Source: Haliclystus octoradiatus | Taxonomy: Eukaryota > Cnidaria > Staurozoa > Stauromedusae > Haliclystidae | Assembly: GCA_916610825.1 (NCBI GenBank) | Contig: OU744453.1 | Coordinates: forward strand, 12,729,826 to 12,793,825 | Direction of reading: 5' to 3' | Length of the DNA: 64,000 nucleotides | Part shown: one piece after another, positions 45,641-59,100 of the stretch | Numbering within the stretch: the stretch's first letter is position 1 | Layout of the letters: each line of letters starts with the position of its first letter | The notes under the pieces: model-generated | Databases searched by the model: none | Told to the model about the DNA's origin: nothing | What the model saw: only the letters and a program-made list of their open reading frames with translations | Position numbers and translations under genes: made by a program

Positions 45641-46497
45641 ATTTCGAAAACTAAATTTGAGATTGATCAAAAGTTTCTTCGTGAAACATTTCAGAGTGAA
45701 AGATAGCAACAAAAAACTACAAATAGATTATTTATTATACCATCGTCAGTTCAAAAGAATAAATATTAATTTACAAATTATTTAATAGGCTATAATGGAT
45801 TTATAAACTTAACACATTGTAATTGTTATAATACTGCTAGAAATTAAACAATGAAAAAGGAAGGAACCTAGTCAATTACAAATGTGTTATATTTATGCAG
45901 TACTTTACAAAAGGAGTCGGGAACGGATAGAGTCACTCTGAGTGCATTGTGAGGTTTTTTATCAAGGATAATTAACATTTCATGTACTACACAGTCGAAT
46001 TTATTGCTGCATTTTTCTCTACTGAAAATAAATGTTATACTATACAATACTATAAGTTATTAGATATATATTTTTTTTTTTTTGGGGGGGCGGGTGTAAC
46101 ACGGTAATTCCAGCCTCTGCAAAGAACAAAACTTGAAAATTCTCCTAAAATCCAACAAAATACGGTAATTTTTTATTTTTCCAATTCAAAGTTGATTTTT
46201 CAAAACTCTCAAATTTGAAAAGGAGACTAAAATCTGAAATTTGCAATTCAATTTTTCTCATCGTAATCGTTTATCGGGGTGAACAATTTAATCCATCGTT
46301 TTATCACGTAGTTCTTTGTTTCACTATTACGTTTGACCATGGTTTGACTATTTCTCAAAAATGTAGTGTATTTCCGCAGTATCCTTTTGCCACCGGGATT
46401 GTGTCGGTTTAACAGTGGGGAATCTGTCATAACAAAGCGAACAAAGTTAGTGTACGTGTAAATAAGATAAATTCAAATGTAATATAGTTAAAAGTTT
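45641..46497. other. Unassigned part of the giant element
   Basis: AT-rich with a T13G7-type homopolymer junction near 46073-46090. Opposing short frames at 46215-46430 have no family features. Confidence 0.4.
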
Positions 46498-47925
46498 CAA
46501 GTGCACGCCCCTGCTATATAGGTGCACGTTGGTTTAATAGTCTTCATATTTAATTAAAATTTTGATTGTACCACCATGCGATAGGTACACGCCAGTAATA
46601 TCCATATGTAAAAAAGATTTTAAGTGCGCGCCCTGCTATATGTGCACGCCGGTACTCTTCTATTCTATTCTATTCTATTCTATATATTTAGTTTTATGTG
46701 CACGCCCTGCTATAGGTGCACGCCGGTAATAATCTTCATATTTAAATTCAAGTTTTAAGAGCACGCCCTGCTATAGGTGCACGCCGGTAATATTCTTTAT
46801 ATTTAGTTTGATGTGCACGCCGGTAACATTCTTCAGATTTAAATTTAAGTTTTAAGTGCACGCCCTCCTATAGGTGCCCGCCGGTAATATTCTTTATATT
46901 TAGTTTTATGTGCACGCCGGTAACATTCTTCAGATTTAAATTTAAGTTTTAAGTGCACGCCCTCCTATAGGTGCACGCCGGTAATATTCTTTATATTTAG
47001 TTTTATGTGCACGCCGGTAACATTCTTCAGATTTAAATTTAAGTTTTAAGTGCACGCCTTCCTATAGGTGCACGCCTGTAATATTCTTTATATTTAGTTT
47101 TATGTGCACGCCGGTAACATTCTTCAGATTTAAAGTTAAGTTTTAAGCGCACGCCCTCCTATAGGTGCACGCCGGTAATATTCTTTATATTTAGTTTTAT
47201 GTGCACGCCGGTAACATTCTTCATATTTAAGTTCAACTTTTAAGTGCACACCCTGCTATAGGTGCACGCCGGTAATATTCTTTATATTTAGTTTTATGTG
47301 CACGACGGTAACATTCTTCATATTTAAGTTCAACTTTTAAGTGCACACCCTGCTATAGGTGCACGCCGGTAATATTCTTTATATTTAGTTTTATGTGCAC
47401 GCCCTGCTATAGGTGCACGCCGGTAATAATCTTCATATTTAAATTCAAGTTTTAAGTGCACGCCCTGCTATAGGTGCACGCCGGTAATATTCTTTATATT
47501 TAGTTTCATGTGCACGCCCCTGCTATGTACACGCCGATAATATTCGTATTTAAAAAAGTTTTTAAGTGCACGCCCTGCTATAGGTGCACGCCGGTACTAT
47601 TCTTTATATTTAGACGATACGATAGGGTGCACGCCGGTAATATTCTTCATATTTAAATTCAAGTTATAAGTGCACGCTCATACGATAAGTGCACTCCGGT
47701 AATATTCCTATTTAGTTTCATGTGCACGCCCCTACTATAAGTACACGCCGGTGATATTCTTCATATTTAAATTCAATTTATAAGTGCACGCCCATACGAT
47801 AGATGCACGCCGGTAATATTATTCATATTTAAAAAAAAATTAAATGCACGCCCATGAGATAGGTGCACGCTCTTAACATTTAAAAACTTTTACGTCCACG
47901 CCTCTGTTTTAGGTGCACGCTGTCG
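46498..47925. repeat. GTGCAC-rich repeat array
   Basis: About 1.4 kb of irregular repeats. The alternating motifs are AGTGCACGCCCTGCTATAGG, TGCACGCCGGTAATATTCTT and an AT-rich TATTTA spacer, in units of about 75-130 bp. The middle part (46810-47230) is a regular higher-order array. A short (ATTCT)n run lies near 46657-46683. Inverted counterparts are at 39190-39383 and just right of 41323. Confidence 0.92.
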
Positions 47926-48171
47926 ATATTTTAGGTTTACGTTTCGTGTAAAATTGCGGTAATTATTTTACTTCCGCGGCAAATCGTGCCGGCTCCTTCT
48001 TGTATCTACGTCATTTCGTGCAAAATTGCGGCGACAATTTTTGCCGCGCGGCAAAATCTCGTAGATGCACGTGGAAAAACGTACATTTTGGGATTTATGT
48101 CGAAAATTTAACGTCGAAAAAATTTTTTCGACGTTAAACTTTTCGACGTTATAGCGTACAATCGAGTATTC

Positions 48172-49630
48172 TGCCATTCTCAATCATAAAAGGACCCGGC
48201 AGTAATAAGTATTGTCGATTGTGGTTTTTCGACCCTTACATGCGCTTGAATAGTTTCGTTTCTGGTTGGTCGATTGTCATTTGCCATGCTTGTTGTCAAA
48301 GGATCGTACCACCTAATCCATCGTTGATTGTCCCAGTTGCTTGGCTGTTTATCAATTTAGTTTTGATCTCTCGTCGCCAGCCGCTCTACGAATGTCATTT
48401 GAACCCGAACTGCGCCCGTTTCCAAGTCGTTCTCTTCGAAACGGATTTTCTACTTATTGACTCGTATTTTGTTACTCGCCCTTCCTCGTTCTATAATTTG
48501 CCGTGTTTCCGTCCTATCGTACGAGTGTTGTAAATTAAACCTTTGTGTCAGAGATTTGGTCTGATAAATGAACCGCATTTCAATTTTCGTCTCATTTTGT
48601 CTAACAAAGCCAATTTCGAAATATCTTGAGGTTAAAATATGTTCTGTAAATCTTCATCTGTCCATGATTTACTTTAGGTGGGCGATGTAACAAATACCGA
48701 ATCAATACTTCTGTTTGACCGCTTTTCGTTGTTCAAAATAATTTCATTTGTTGTTTGCTTGAAACAAGACAGAAACAGCCGTAAAAATGTGACGATTAAA
48801 AATTCAATTCACCATGCATGACGTATTTTCGTTAAGCATGCGTCTAACAATGAACTACCGCTGGTCATTTTTGTACGTGATAATAAAAACGATTTGAATG
48901 AAATTTTTGTTTTCTCTCATAATGAGCAATAGTCTATGCCGGTAGTATAAAGCGCCATGAACGATGTGTATTTTACTAGCTCGTTTCCATTTTTGAACAA
49001 CAATTTGTTGAATATTTCTTACTTTGTTCCGTCTTTGTGTACACTTTTGTATATATTGTCTAGATATAAGCTTTTGTATCTGCAAATTCACTTGAACAAA
49101 GCAAAATCCTGTTATTATTAATTTGAATTGAAATTAAATTGTATATTTCAACTTTCACTAGACTGCACAAATCAAACTTCTGCAAATATAGTGATGCGTT
49201 AATTTTAATTGAACTTAATTGTAGATTACACAAAAAATACACAAAAATGTGACTGAAATTAAAATGAACTGATTTTAAAAACATAAAAATCTTCAGAGTT
49301 TCAACATATTTCAGACTACTCCACATTTGTAAACTCTACCTTCTTGCCTTTTTCTCATTGAAATCCGTTCCGTTACAAATATATATCCTTGAATTCATGC
49401 TATTTTAAAATTTGAATTCTTATGCCAACTTTCATGTTCTTAAACTTATATTATTGTATTATACACTGTAATTACACACTACTTTTAGGGATCGAAATTT
49501 GACAATATTTTTCCATTGAAAAGGTGGTTTTGCTTTTGAACAAAAAGTTTTTTGAATCCATAATATATTTTCCCGAGCTTGGGTTTGACAGAACAAAAAT
49601 GGCATCCATAAAATCATGTGAATGGCATTT
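48172..49630. other. Unassigned spacer between the giant element and KMT2E
   Basis: A 104-codon plus-strand frame (48219-48533) is open but matches nothing recognised. It could hold an upstream non-coding exon of KMT2E. No repeat family was identified. Confidence 0.4.
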
Positions 49631-49632
49631 AT

Positions 49633-49684
49633 CCAATGGGAGCCGACAGTGGCACGTGAAAGAGTGTCCCAACTCCTATAAATA
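49633..49684 (+). promoter_or_regulatory. Possible KMT2E promoter elements
   Basis: In order on the plus strand are CCAAT (49633-49637), the E-box CACGTG (49653-49658) and TATAAATA (49677-49684), spaced as in a TATA promoter. They lie about 430 bp upstream of the first KMT2E exon found. A first exon between about 49710 and the acceptor at 50112 would be needed; none was fixed. Motif evidence only. Confidence 0.3.
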
Positions 49685-49757
49685 GATGGCTCTGGTAACC
49701 TATGCCCAAACAACATAGTCTGTTACCTTGATTAACATAATTTACTAAATTTTGGCA

Positions 49758-49933
49758 CAGTGAAACCTGTATATAGCAGCCAGCTTAAACAGGCCGATAA
49801 ATTGATCACTATATGCAGGTTGCCTTTATATACAGGTCAATTCAATAGAAAATACTATTTTTGACATTGAATGAGTGACCATTATAGACAGGTGACCACT
49901 GTATAGAGGTGGCTGTTGTAGTTAGTTTGACTG
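49758..49933. mobile_element. MITE family 1, copy C
   Basis: 176 bp with ends CAGTGAAACCTG and, read inward from the right, CAGTCAAACTAA. TA follows the right end. It is the most complete guide to the interrupted copy B. It lies between the possible promoter and the first KMT2E exon. Confidence 0.85.
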
Positions 49934-50112
49934 TAATTTGAATAATAGATTGATCAATTCATTGGATAGGCCATTTTATACTCACTGATTGTAGTTTGTT
50001 CAGCAGTTAACTCGTTTTCTCCTTAGTCTCAATCTGAACTTTGCAGTGTAATCAGTTTGTCTTTGTTCCCAAAGTACTAGTTTAATGTTGGAAATTGTTA
50101 CATTTATTTCAG

Positions 50113-53100
50113 CTACCAGAAACCTCTGTGTAGAATCTGTCACCCTGATGTTTTGAAAGAGATTACCTCCTCCTATGATAAAGGTTATTCTTGAAAATGT
50201 TAGATGCCGTTCTTATGCATGACAACGCAGGACATGAATGTAGACCTTTTGAGGGAGCTGACAAAGAAGTCATGTAAAGCTGGAAAAGAAGAAATCCAAA
50301 ACGACCACAAGAAATCATTGCAAATGTAAGTGGGAGCAAAAATTTTAATCAGTCTCCTACTGGCAGGGTTTGATAAAAGTAGGAATCCTGCAATCCTAGA
50401 TTCTGGAAGGCTAGATCAAATTCAATTTCTTGAAATGTGCTAGGATTCCAGAAGATTTCACATTTTGTTGGGAATTTAACAAATGCATGGTCTGACAAAA
50501 GGTTCAGCCTTCTGGAATCCAAGAGGCATGCATTTCAATTTTTTTCTGATTTTATTATTGTTGATGTTTGATCAACAAATCGTTAAAAATATCAATTTTC
50601 TGCTGAATTTGCTTTAACCTTCGGAATCTAGTTGTTATTTGTGTATGTATAACTTGTTTTAAGATTTGATATTTGGCAGTCAACATTTAAGAGGTAGTGG
50701 TGAAGTCTAGTTAGTTCCTAGAAAGTTTGCATGTTCCATGTGATCAGTTTTATTTAATTTTCTTTTTTTTTGCAGCACCAAGGATATTGATAGTGTGCAG
50801 AAAAGTAGCATGGTTTGTTTTGAAAATGGATTTGGGCCGGAACGAAAGCATGGGCATTTTACAGGAGTTAGAAGAAACGTTATTCCATATCCAGTAAGTA
50901 AAATTCAGTACAGTCAAACCTGCTATATCGGCAATTGTCACCTGTGTACAGTGACCACCTGTCTATTTTGGTCACTCATGCAATGTTTATAACAGTGTTT
51001 TCTATTTGAATCAACCCTGTGTTTAAAGACCATCCGTATATAGTGGTCGGCAGTGTATCTCTCGTAGTCAGCTGTTGTATACATGTTCCTCTGTACAACT
51101 GTTTATTATCTTTGGTTCTGATTGTTTCTTGCACCAGTGGCATGTTATCTATTTAAAGTGGAGCATTAAATATTGCAAAATTTTGACATTTTTACACTTG
51201 AACAAACAGGAATGCTCAACATAATTCGATCAAGTAAGCTTTGAATTACATATGCTATTCATAAAAACTATTGTTCTGAAATCGCTTACCTACAAAATAA
51301 TGTTATTACTTATATAGGAAATATGGACAATATATAAAAAAGTGGTATAAAATGTTTACTTACTGAATTTGGTTGTTATTTTGAGTCGACTTATATGTAC
51401 TTGCACTTTACAGTTATCTGGATTATTTAGCCTGAAGATTAGGTGTCGACTTAAGCTCGGGTCGACTTAATAGTCACTCTAATCCTGTAAATGATAATAG
51501 TAACAAAATTAAACTAATTTTTTTCAGGATCATAACTATGGCCAACCGCCTCCAATGACACCCCCTGGACCTTGCAGCCCCGATCCGAATGAGCAAACTG
51601 ACACTGGTAATGAAGAGGAGGACGAAGAAGGAGTGACACGTTGTATATGGTGAGTACAACAATCGCTGCAATTTGATTGATTAGCTGATAATGCAAGAAA
51701 TATCAATTTAGAAATGCCAAAGCAGAGAGATGCGGAATCCCAGCTCTTGTTGGACCTTGCTTATGGACTATGGCAAGATTGTAGTCTACAAACTGTAGTT
51801 TATTCTAGGGAAAGCTAAAGTTAAATATTTCCCAGTATTTGCCCGATGCTGTTATCTCCTCTATAGTGGTTAAAATGTTGTAATAATGTTTGTTTGTTTT
51901 TTCTAGTGGATTTTCACATGACGATGGTTATATGATTTGTTGTGATAAATGCAGGTGAGTCTACGTAATGTCTGATGATAGTAAAGGTGTAACAGACTAC
52001 CAATTTTGGTTTCGCAATTTTAGGTCTCATTTTATTTTAGGTCCATCATCATTTGATTGAAGTATTGTGTTATTCTGTGGATGTTAAGTTTTTATATTGG
52101 CAATTTTCATGTAATTACTTTATTTTATTTTACTGCAGCTCTTGGCAGCACATCGACTGTATGGGTATTCTATCAAATGCTGTACCAGAAAAATATCTTT
52201 GTGACAAATGTCAGCCCAGGTATGGAATTATGATACATACTAATCAGTCTTGTAACGCTATTACAACTGTTGTATATATTTGATATTCGATTATTATTGA
52301 TTCACTTCATACATTTAACACATTACACTTTCTTTAGGACACTTGATGTTGATAGGGCAAAAGCAATTCAAAAGAAAAAGCGAGAGGAAAAGTCAGGTAG
52401 GACAGAATCAAAAATTTTCATCAAATCCATTCAATCAAATAAAATTGTATTTTATTCTAATAGAGTCGGTTTCAAATTTGGCTATGCACTGTATCTTTTT
52501 CTGTTTATTATTTATTTCTGCTTGACTGTTTTTATCCAACCAGTGTTACAAATTTATCTTCTAAAATAGAGTAATAATGTTGAAATGATGTCTAGTTTGT
52601 ATGTTGTTCAAATTCCATTCTGACAAAATGTTTAGCCATCCAGAGTCCTAGAATCATTTCAACATTTTCTTCCAATTTTTTTGTTGATGTCTGACCAATA
52701 AAATATTAAAAATATCAATTTTCTCCTGAATTTGCTCGAACCTTCCAGGATCTAGATTTTCAGGATTCCTACATTTGTTGGACTCTGGCTACAATAAAAA
52801 CTACAATTTTAAATATTTTTTCAGCATTTCACTTTCTGTAAATGTGTTCTTTTACAAGTTGATATTAAATGTTTATTTTTTACCAACTGTAGATGATGAC
52901 GACAGTGACACTGACGATGAGAGTGTTGCATCGTATACTGCTGTATCAAGCACCCCAACACGCATTACATTGACGGCAAACGCATCTTCTAGTAAAAAGA
53001 AACCAAAATGGAGATTGCCTGTTAATAGGGTGAGTTGTAGAGAATATGAAGAAAACTGATGTTTTTACGATTAATGTGCAAAACTTACAACACAATATGC

Positions 53101-56100
53101 AGAAGAAAATGCTGAAATGTTCTAGTATTCCAGAAGGCTAAACCTTTTGTCATTCCCTGTTTGTAGGGGTGCTAATATCAGATATTCAGACTATTCTACA
53201 AGACTGGTTTAAGGCAGATGTATAGTAAACACTCACATACAACCCGGAGCTATGAGAGGCACACCATATAATTGGTACATGATATAGCTATCATAGAAAC
53301 AAAATCATTTAAAAAATTGGAATTGTTCAAGATTGCCACCCGTAACAAAACAGGATAATATTTGCAAGAAAGGCTTCTTTGGATTGTTCGCAAACATTGT
53401 TTTGCTGTTTGGAAAAACGTTGGGATTATATTAAATTAAAAATTGAGTCAAATTTTGACAGGAGTTTTTGTTCAATATTCATCCTAGAATGAAGTATCAA
53501 ATATATGTGTGGAATTAATTGTTTACATTAATACAATATTAGGTAATTTATATATGTTAATTCTTTATTAATGTTTTGATATTTCGTTTCATTAGCTTTC
53601 TTTGAACCCAACACAAATTCAAAAGACATCAGCAACATCCACTGCACCACCAAAACTTACTAAAAAGAAAAAGAAGAAATTTGAAAATGGACTTACTGGT
53701 ATGTAGGCTATGTTTCATTCTTATGCGACTACATTGTTTTATGCTGACAAATAAATTAAGCCATTGGATTCCCAATCTTCATCCTGAACTGTTGAATACC
53801 TGTTAGCTTGTGCGTGCGTGCGTGCAACCCGTGTAGATCATTCAGATGATATATGCCTGTCTGCAGCACGATTCCTGAAGGCTTGCATATCCCAAGAATA
53901 AAAATAAATCCGAAGAAAAAAAATAAAAACTTTACTTGGGTCTACATTCGTTCAAAAGATCAGACCTTGTCTTCGATTTTTTCATAAGTAAATATTTTAA
54001 CACAAATCAGGGATTTTCGTGATTGAGTTGATCCCATTTAGAAAACATTATTTACTCTGTTGAACATTAAACATGATTTATTTACAAAATGGAAACACAG
54101 ATTAGCAAAGTTTCTGCAAAAGGCGGCAACAGCAAGCAATCTACTTCATTTAATCTGGAGTCAACTGACATGCAATTCTTTTTTTCCGTCAGATGGTTTT
54201 GTTTCCTTTGTTCTTCTTTCGTTGTTTTAATTGACAGACGTGGAATTGATCAGTCTTTTTCTGCCTTTTTAAACTATACAACATTTGGGATTAGTGATCG
54301 CAATACATCCATGTACTTGATTGTTTACAAGCTTCACAATGCCATGTTCTTGTTTCATTTGGAAGCCATGCTTAGCTTGTAAATGATAACACTGTATTTC
54401 AGAACAGGTTAAGTCCTTCAAATCCTTCTAAGCAATTTATATATTCTCTTACTATTTTTTCATTGCAGATGATATCCTGGCATTCTGGGACACGCATTGC
54501 CTTGACAAATACCACGAGTAAGTATTTCTTAGCCTGCTCGCAGACCCAAATCTTTTATGATGATTAATAGGGTCTGTGTAATATTGACTGCACTGGGATG
54601 AGTTGGGGAGTAGCTGAAACATTAGAAGACCATTGTTTGTCATTATTCATCAGCCAATCGCTAGCGAGTTCTGCAAAACTAGAACTAGACTGTGATTGGC
54701 TGAGAAACAATGGACAAACAATGGTTTCTCATGTTTTTGCCACTCCCCCAATTTATCCCAGTGCAAGCTTTCTGTAAATATTACACAGACCCTGCTAATC
54801 ATCAAAAAAGATTTGGGTCTGCTCGCCGGCTAGTATTTCTCTATTCAACAATGATCATCCTTTTTTAATGCACAATACAGTATTATTAAAAGATGAGTGA
54901 CATTTATTTTTATGTTTTATAGAGCAATGACCAATTTTGAACCTATTTCCAAATGTCGTTACGAGAGTGGATTAGATGTTGTTTTATGGCAAGCACCTGA
55001 GGTATGTTGATGATACAGTACCGTAGGACATCAAGTGTTATTATTTGCATATGTTGATAATGATGTTAATAGTATAAATAGAGGTCACCTTTATGTAGCC
55101 AGTGTCCGAGAAAAGGTTTTCCAGAATCTTAAACAATATTGTATTTTTTCTTCTGAATTTTTTGTTGAGGTTTGGCCTAGAAATTAGAAAATGTCTATTC
55201 TGAATTGCTCCAGCCTTCTGGGATGTAGGATCCCAGGATTCTCACTTTTGTTGGTCCCTCTATATAGAGACCACCCTGTCACTTCAGTGCTCATAAAGGC
55301 CTATGTTATGACTGGCTGGGATACAGATGCCTTACTATAGTACATGACTATATTATGATTTCAAGGGCTGTGTGTTGTTCACAGTTCTTGAATCACCTAT
55401 CTTGGCAAAAAGGAAACAATTTTTAGCAATAAAATACACTTGCATGCTATGACTGAAAATGTAGTCTTATCTTTTGTTATGTAGTATTTAATTATATAAA
55501 TAATTCTGACCATATAATTATGATTAAGGTGTATCTATTGTATTTACAGGGAACTGAAAATGAATTTGATTTTGCAGCAACTGATAATGTGTGTGTTGTA
55601 TCAAAGGCATCAGAATTGAGAAAGGTCAGTCATTCATTGTAATTTTTTGACTTTCCTATATTGATTAGCAAATAATAGACGTTTGTTTATGAATGTAATG
55701 TTTATCTTTTATCAAGGGCTTGTTTGCGGCACGTGATATTGAAAAAGGATCAGCAATTATAGAGTTGAAAGTAAGCTTCCTGTCCGTTTATGTTATATCA
55801 ATTCTGATGTTGACAGTTGAGAATATTTTATAACTAATGTTTCTTTGCAGGGAATTGTATCACTGACACCAAACTTCAAAGGTCACTCACCAGCAAGGTA
55901 AGTTAATATTATTATTGCATAAATTCATAGGAAAATGAATACAGTACCAGGGTTGCGAATGGCTATATATTGGCAAACTCCATTACCCTGTTTGATTATG
56001 TCAGACCTATTTTAGCATACAGGCTAACGGGACTCTTCGGAAAAAGTTGTCCCTTTCAATCAAGTAAATGAGTCGAGTTTGGCCACAGAACTAGTAACTT

Positions 56101-59100
56101 TGTCAAGCTGGGATAGAAGGTGTACTGTTATATAAATCCTAAATCTTGGACTACATTCGAACTTGTTTAATATCTATCTTTTTATCTATGGTACATATAA
56201 AAATTGGGAATTAGGCGAGGTAGAGTTATAAGAATTTGTATGGAGAATAAAAAATAGAAATCAGTTATATGTGGGGTTTTTAAGCAAGGTGGAACATTGA
56301 AAAGGGGATATTAACCGAGTTCTACTGTATTTGCTACATGTGTTCTTTCACATCTGCGATGTTCAGCTTTCAGAATTCTAGAACATTTTCCAATTTTCCG
56401 TGCACATTTTTATTTTTAAGTTTGATCTATAAATCAGAATCTAATAATAAATACCGGTATACGCGAAAATCAGACATTCATATTTGCTACTAATGGTTTC
56501 ACTCCTTTGGCAAACATCAGGCAACTTAATCTATGAAAAATAAATAAATGTGGTACCTTCTATGATTAGGGATGCACCAAAATAATACAGTTTCGTTTTT
56601 TTTGGCAGAAATTTTGGTTACCTAGCGGCCGGTTTTTGTCCTTTTGTTATGAATTTTCCAAACGAAATCTGAGTAAAAATCATTTATATATTACATTGGA
56701 ATGCAGAAAGGTTTTGAAAACAAAGTAACTAGCTACACAAGATAAATAATGATTCTTTTCCTGGTGATTTTTAAAGCATGTATTTAGATCATGCCATGAC
56801 AGGCAACTTTATTTCTTTTCGATCTACTCCACTCCAGTATTATTTTCCTTTTTGTTTTGTAAGGAAATCAATTATGAATAACATTTGTGTTTATTGAGAA
56901 CAATAAATAAACAATTAAATTAATCCACTTGTTTCTTCACAGCCTTTATTTAATTTTATTGGAGAAAACCATACTCTAGATATTATAGGTTCAAGAATAG
57001 ATAAATCCAAACATAATTTTACGAAGAACAATCATGGGAGAAATTTTTTAAACACTTTTTCAGATGAATTTTTGAAAGTGAGGATGGCTTGAAAATGAGG
57101 CGAAACTTGATAATAGCTGCGATCGGCTAAAATCCTTGTTATTATCCTATCAAAGACTTTATGGTGCATTGGAAAGAAGATAGAATCGAACATTGTCTTG
57201 ATTTAGTTTACAAAATATGATTGTTGGCTACGTTTTACTTGTTCATTAAAACTGACCGAAACTGCCGAAACTGAAGGTCAAATTCGGCAAAGAGGCCAAA
57301 AGCCGAGAATATTTCAGCCGAACAGAATTTCGGTGCATCCCTATCTATGATATATATACAAGCAAATAATTGTGTTCTTAAGCTAAGCCTTATATTGTTT
57401 ATACTGCAGATGTAATTTTGTCCTTCCGTGTTTTCTTCTGTTGTGATATTAGCGTTGTAAATCAGATTATAACAATTTTCTTCTGTGTACAATTTTCTTT
57501 CTTTTTCTTTGATGATCTAGAATCACCGGCATCCCCCAACTTCTGTATGACCCTGCACATCTGTGTATTATAATATGAGAGTTTTTTATGTTGGTCTCAT
57601 TATCTCCTTTCATTGATTATAGATACTGTCCATACTCACTTTATTACAATGAATTGGATCACATGGAATTTATGATTGATTCACGCAAATCTGGAAATGA
57701 TGCAAGATATGTTAGACGTTCATGCTCATGGAATGCCTTGGTAGGTACTTGGTATGATTCGATAGGATGGGAATTCTAATGCTAACTTGACGAAAAAAAT
57801 GAAAACATGTTGATTGTTTTTAGAACATAGGAGGTATCCTATCTGAATGTCACTATTCTGTCTGTTTTTACATCTGAATGGATTACTATTCTTAAATTCC
57901 AAGTTTATCTTGGTGTTTTTGCAAGTGGTCATCGCCTTGACCACTGTGACCAAGTGGTCAAAGCATTAGTTGTTATAAAATCGCTTGCTTGCCGTCATAG
58001 TTATCACCTGCAACAATGATCTTAATGTACAAATCATAGCCCAAGCTCATGGGAACCTGTTGGGTGTAAATCACACTTTAGTTCACACACCCTATGGTTT
58101 CAGAAAAAACCTTGTGGCTGGTAGGCAGGCTAGATGTTTGCTTGAACTGTACAGTATTTGTTTCTACAGGTTATGCAAAGTTTTGTACCCATTTGTTTGC
58201 TCATGCTTTTCTCTTTTTGCCTTTTGTATTCCAGGTAAAGCACCAAGTAGTTGATGGATCTTTGCGTTTCTTTGTATGTGCCAACAAGTTCATACCTCTC
58301 GGAGCGGAGATAGTCATTAGTTTTGAACATCCAATACCTGCATATACCACTTTCCTAGAATGCGCATGTGGTTTGGCAGAGAATTGCCCTGTTACAAAAC
58401 ACAATGTGAAATTCCAAGCTGCAAATCAGCATAACAAAGTTAAAGTCAAGGAACTTGTACAAGCGTTTACACAGGTGCATTTGGAAACGCGTAATCCACA
58501 CAATGTAAGTGTTTGTGATGTAAATTCAAATTCAGGTATTGTACAGTGTAACCTGCGTGATTGCAAAACATCGATTGTTATGCATTTATTTGGTGTTTTA
58601 ATTTATTCAAAATTGGTAATCTAGTTGTGAGGCTATTCAACGCCACATTTCAATTCAACGTTAGTTCATATTAGAATTGCTTATTATAATTTCACATTGA
58701 TTTTTGTGGACGTAAGAAAATAGCTGTTGTTGTGAATATGCTGTTACAATCAATCCTCAAATTTGTTAAATATTGACAATTATTTTGAACAATTTTCTGG
58801 TTGACTGGACTTGGCTCTGTGATCCTAGAATCTTGCAACATGAATTCACAATGGTTGCTCTATGAGCAATAATTCACTAATTCCAATGTTTATTTACTTT
58901 AGCCTGGCTCTGATTCTGATGATGCACATGATGTTGATGTTGGTTCTAATGAGAAACAATCAGCAGGACGACGGAAGCAGTTATCTCGTGAAGACAGAAA
59001 ACTACAGGCATATCTGAAACAGATTGAAAAAATGGAGAAAAAGGAACACAAACCTAAAGATATCAAAAGTACACCGCAAAGGTAAATGATATGCAATTTA

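Larger units (their letters stand above)
35363..48162. mobile_element. 12.8-kb composite transposon with 9-bp target repeat
   Basis: A 9-bp direct repeat, CGAGTATTC, lies at 35354-35362 and 48163-48171. Just inside, the two ends are inverted: left GATTGGCTATTACGTCGAAA, right (read inward) GATTGTACGCTATAACGTCG. Both continue into runs of the word GTCGAAAA, alternating with TTTAACGTCGAAAA. The inside holds inverted blocks (35520-35755 against 38895-39130), a membrane-protein frame, an inserted 1.94-kb element, a large satellite and GTGCAC repeats. No transposase was found. A 9-bp duplication is typical of Mutator-like elements and 8 bp of hAT; the outermost base pairs do not align perfectly, so the class is open. 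Confidence 0.72.

Noticed and set aside
41941-47925. CRISPR-like or rDNA-like regular arrays
   Set aside because: Units are 75-212 bp, tandem without unique spacers, AT-rich, and lie in an intron-bearing eukaryotic genome; they are satellite DNA.
54089-54382. 97-codon frame in KMT2E intron 8 as a cassette exon
   Set aside because: In the phase required by exons 8 and 9 the reading hits a stop within two codons of the available acceptor.
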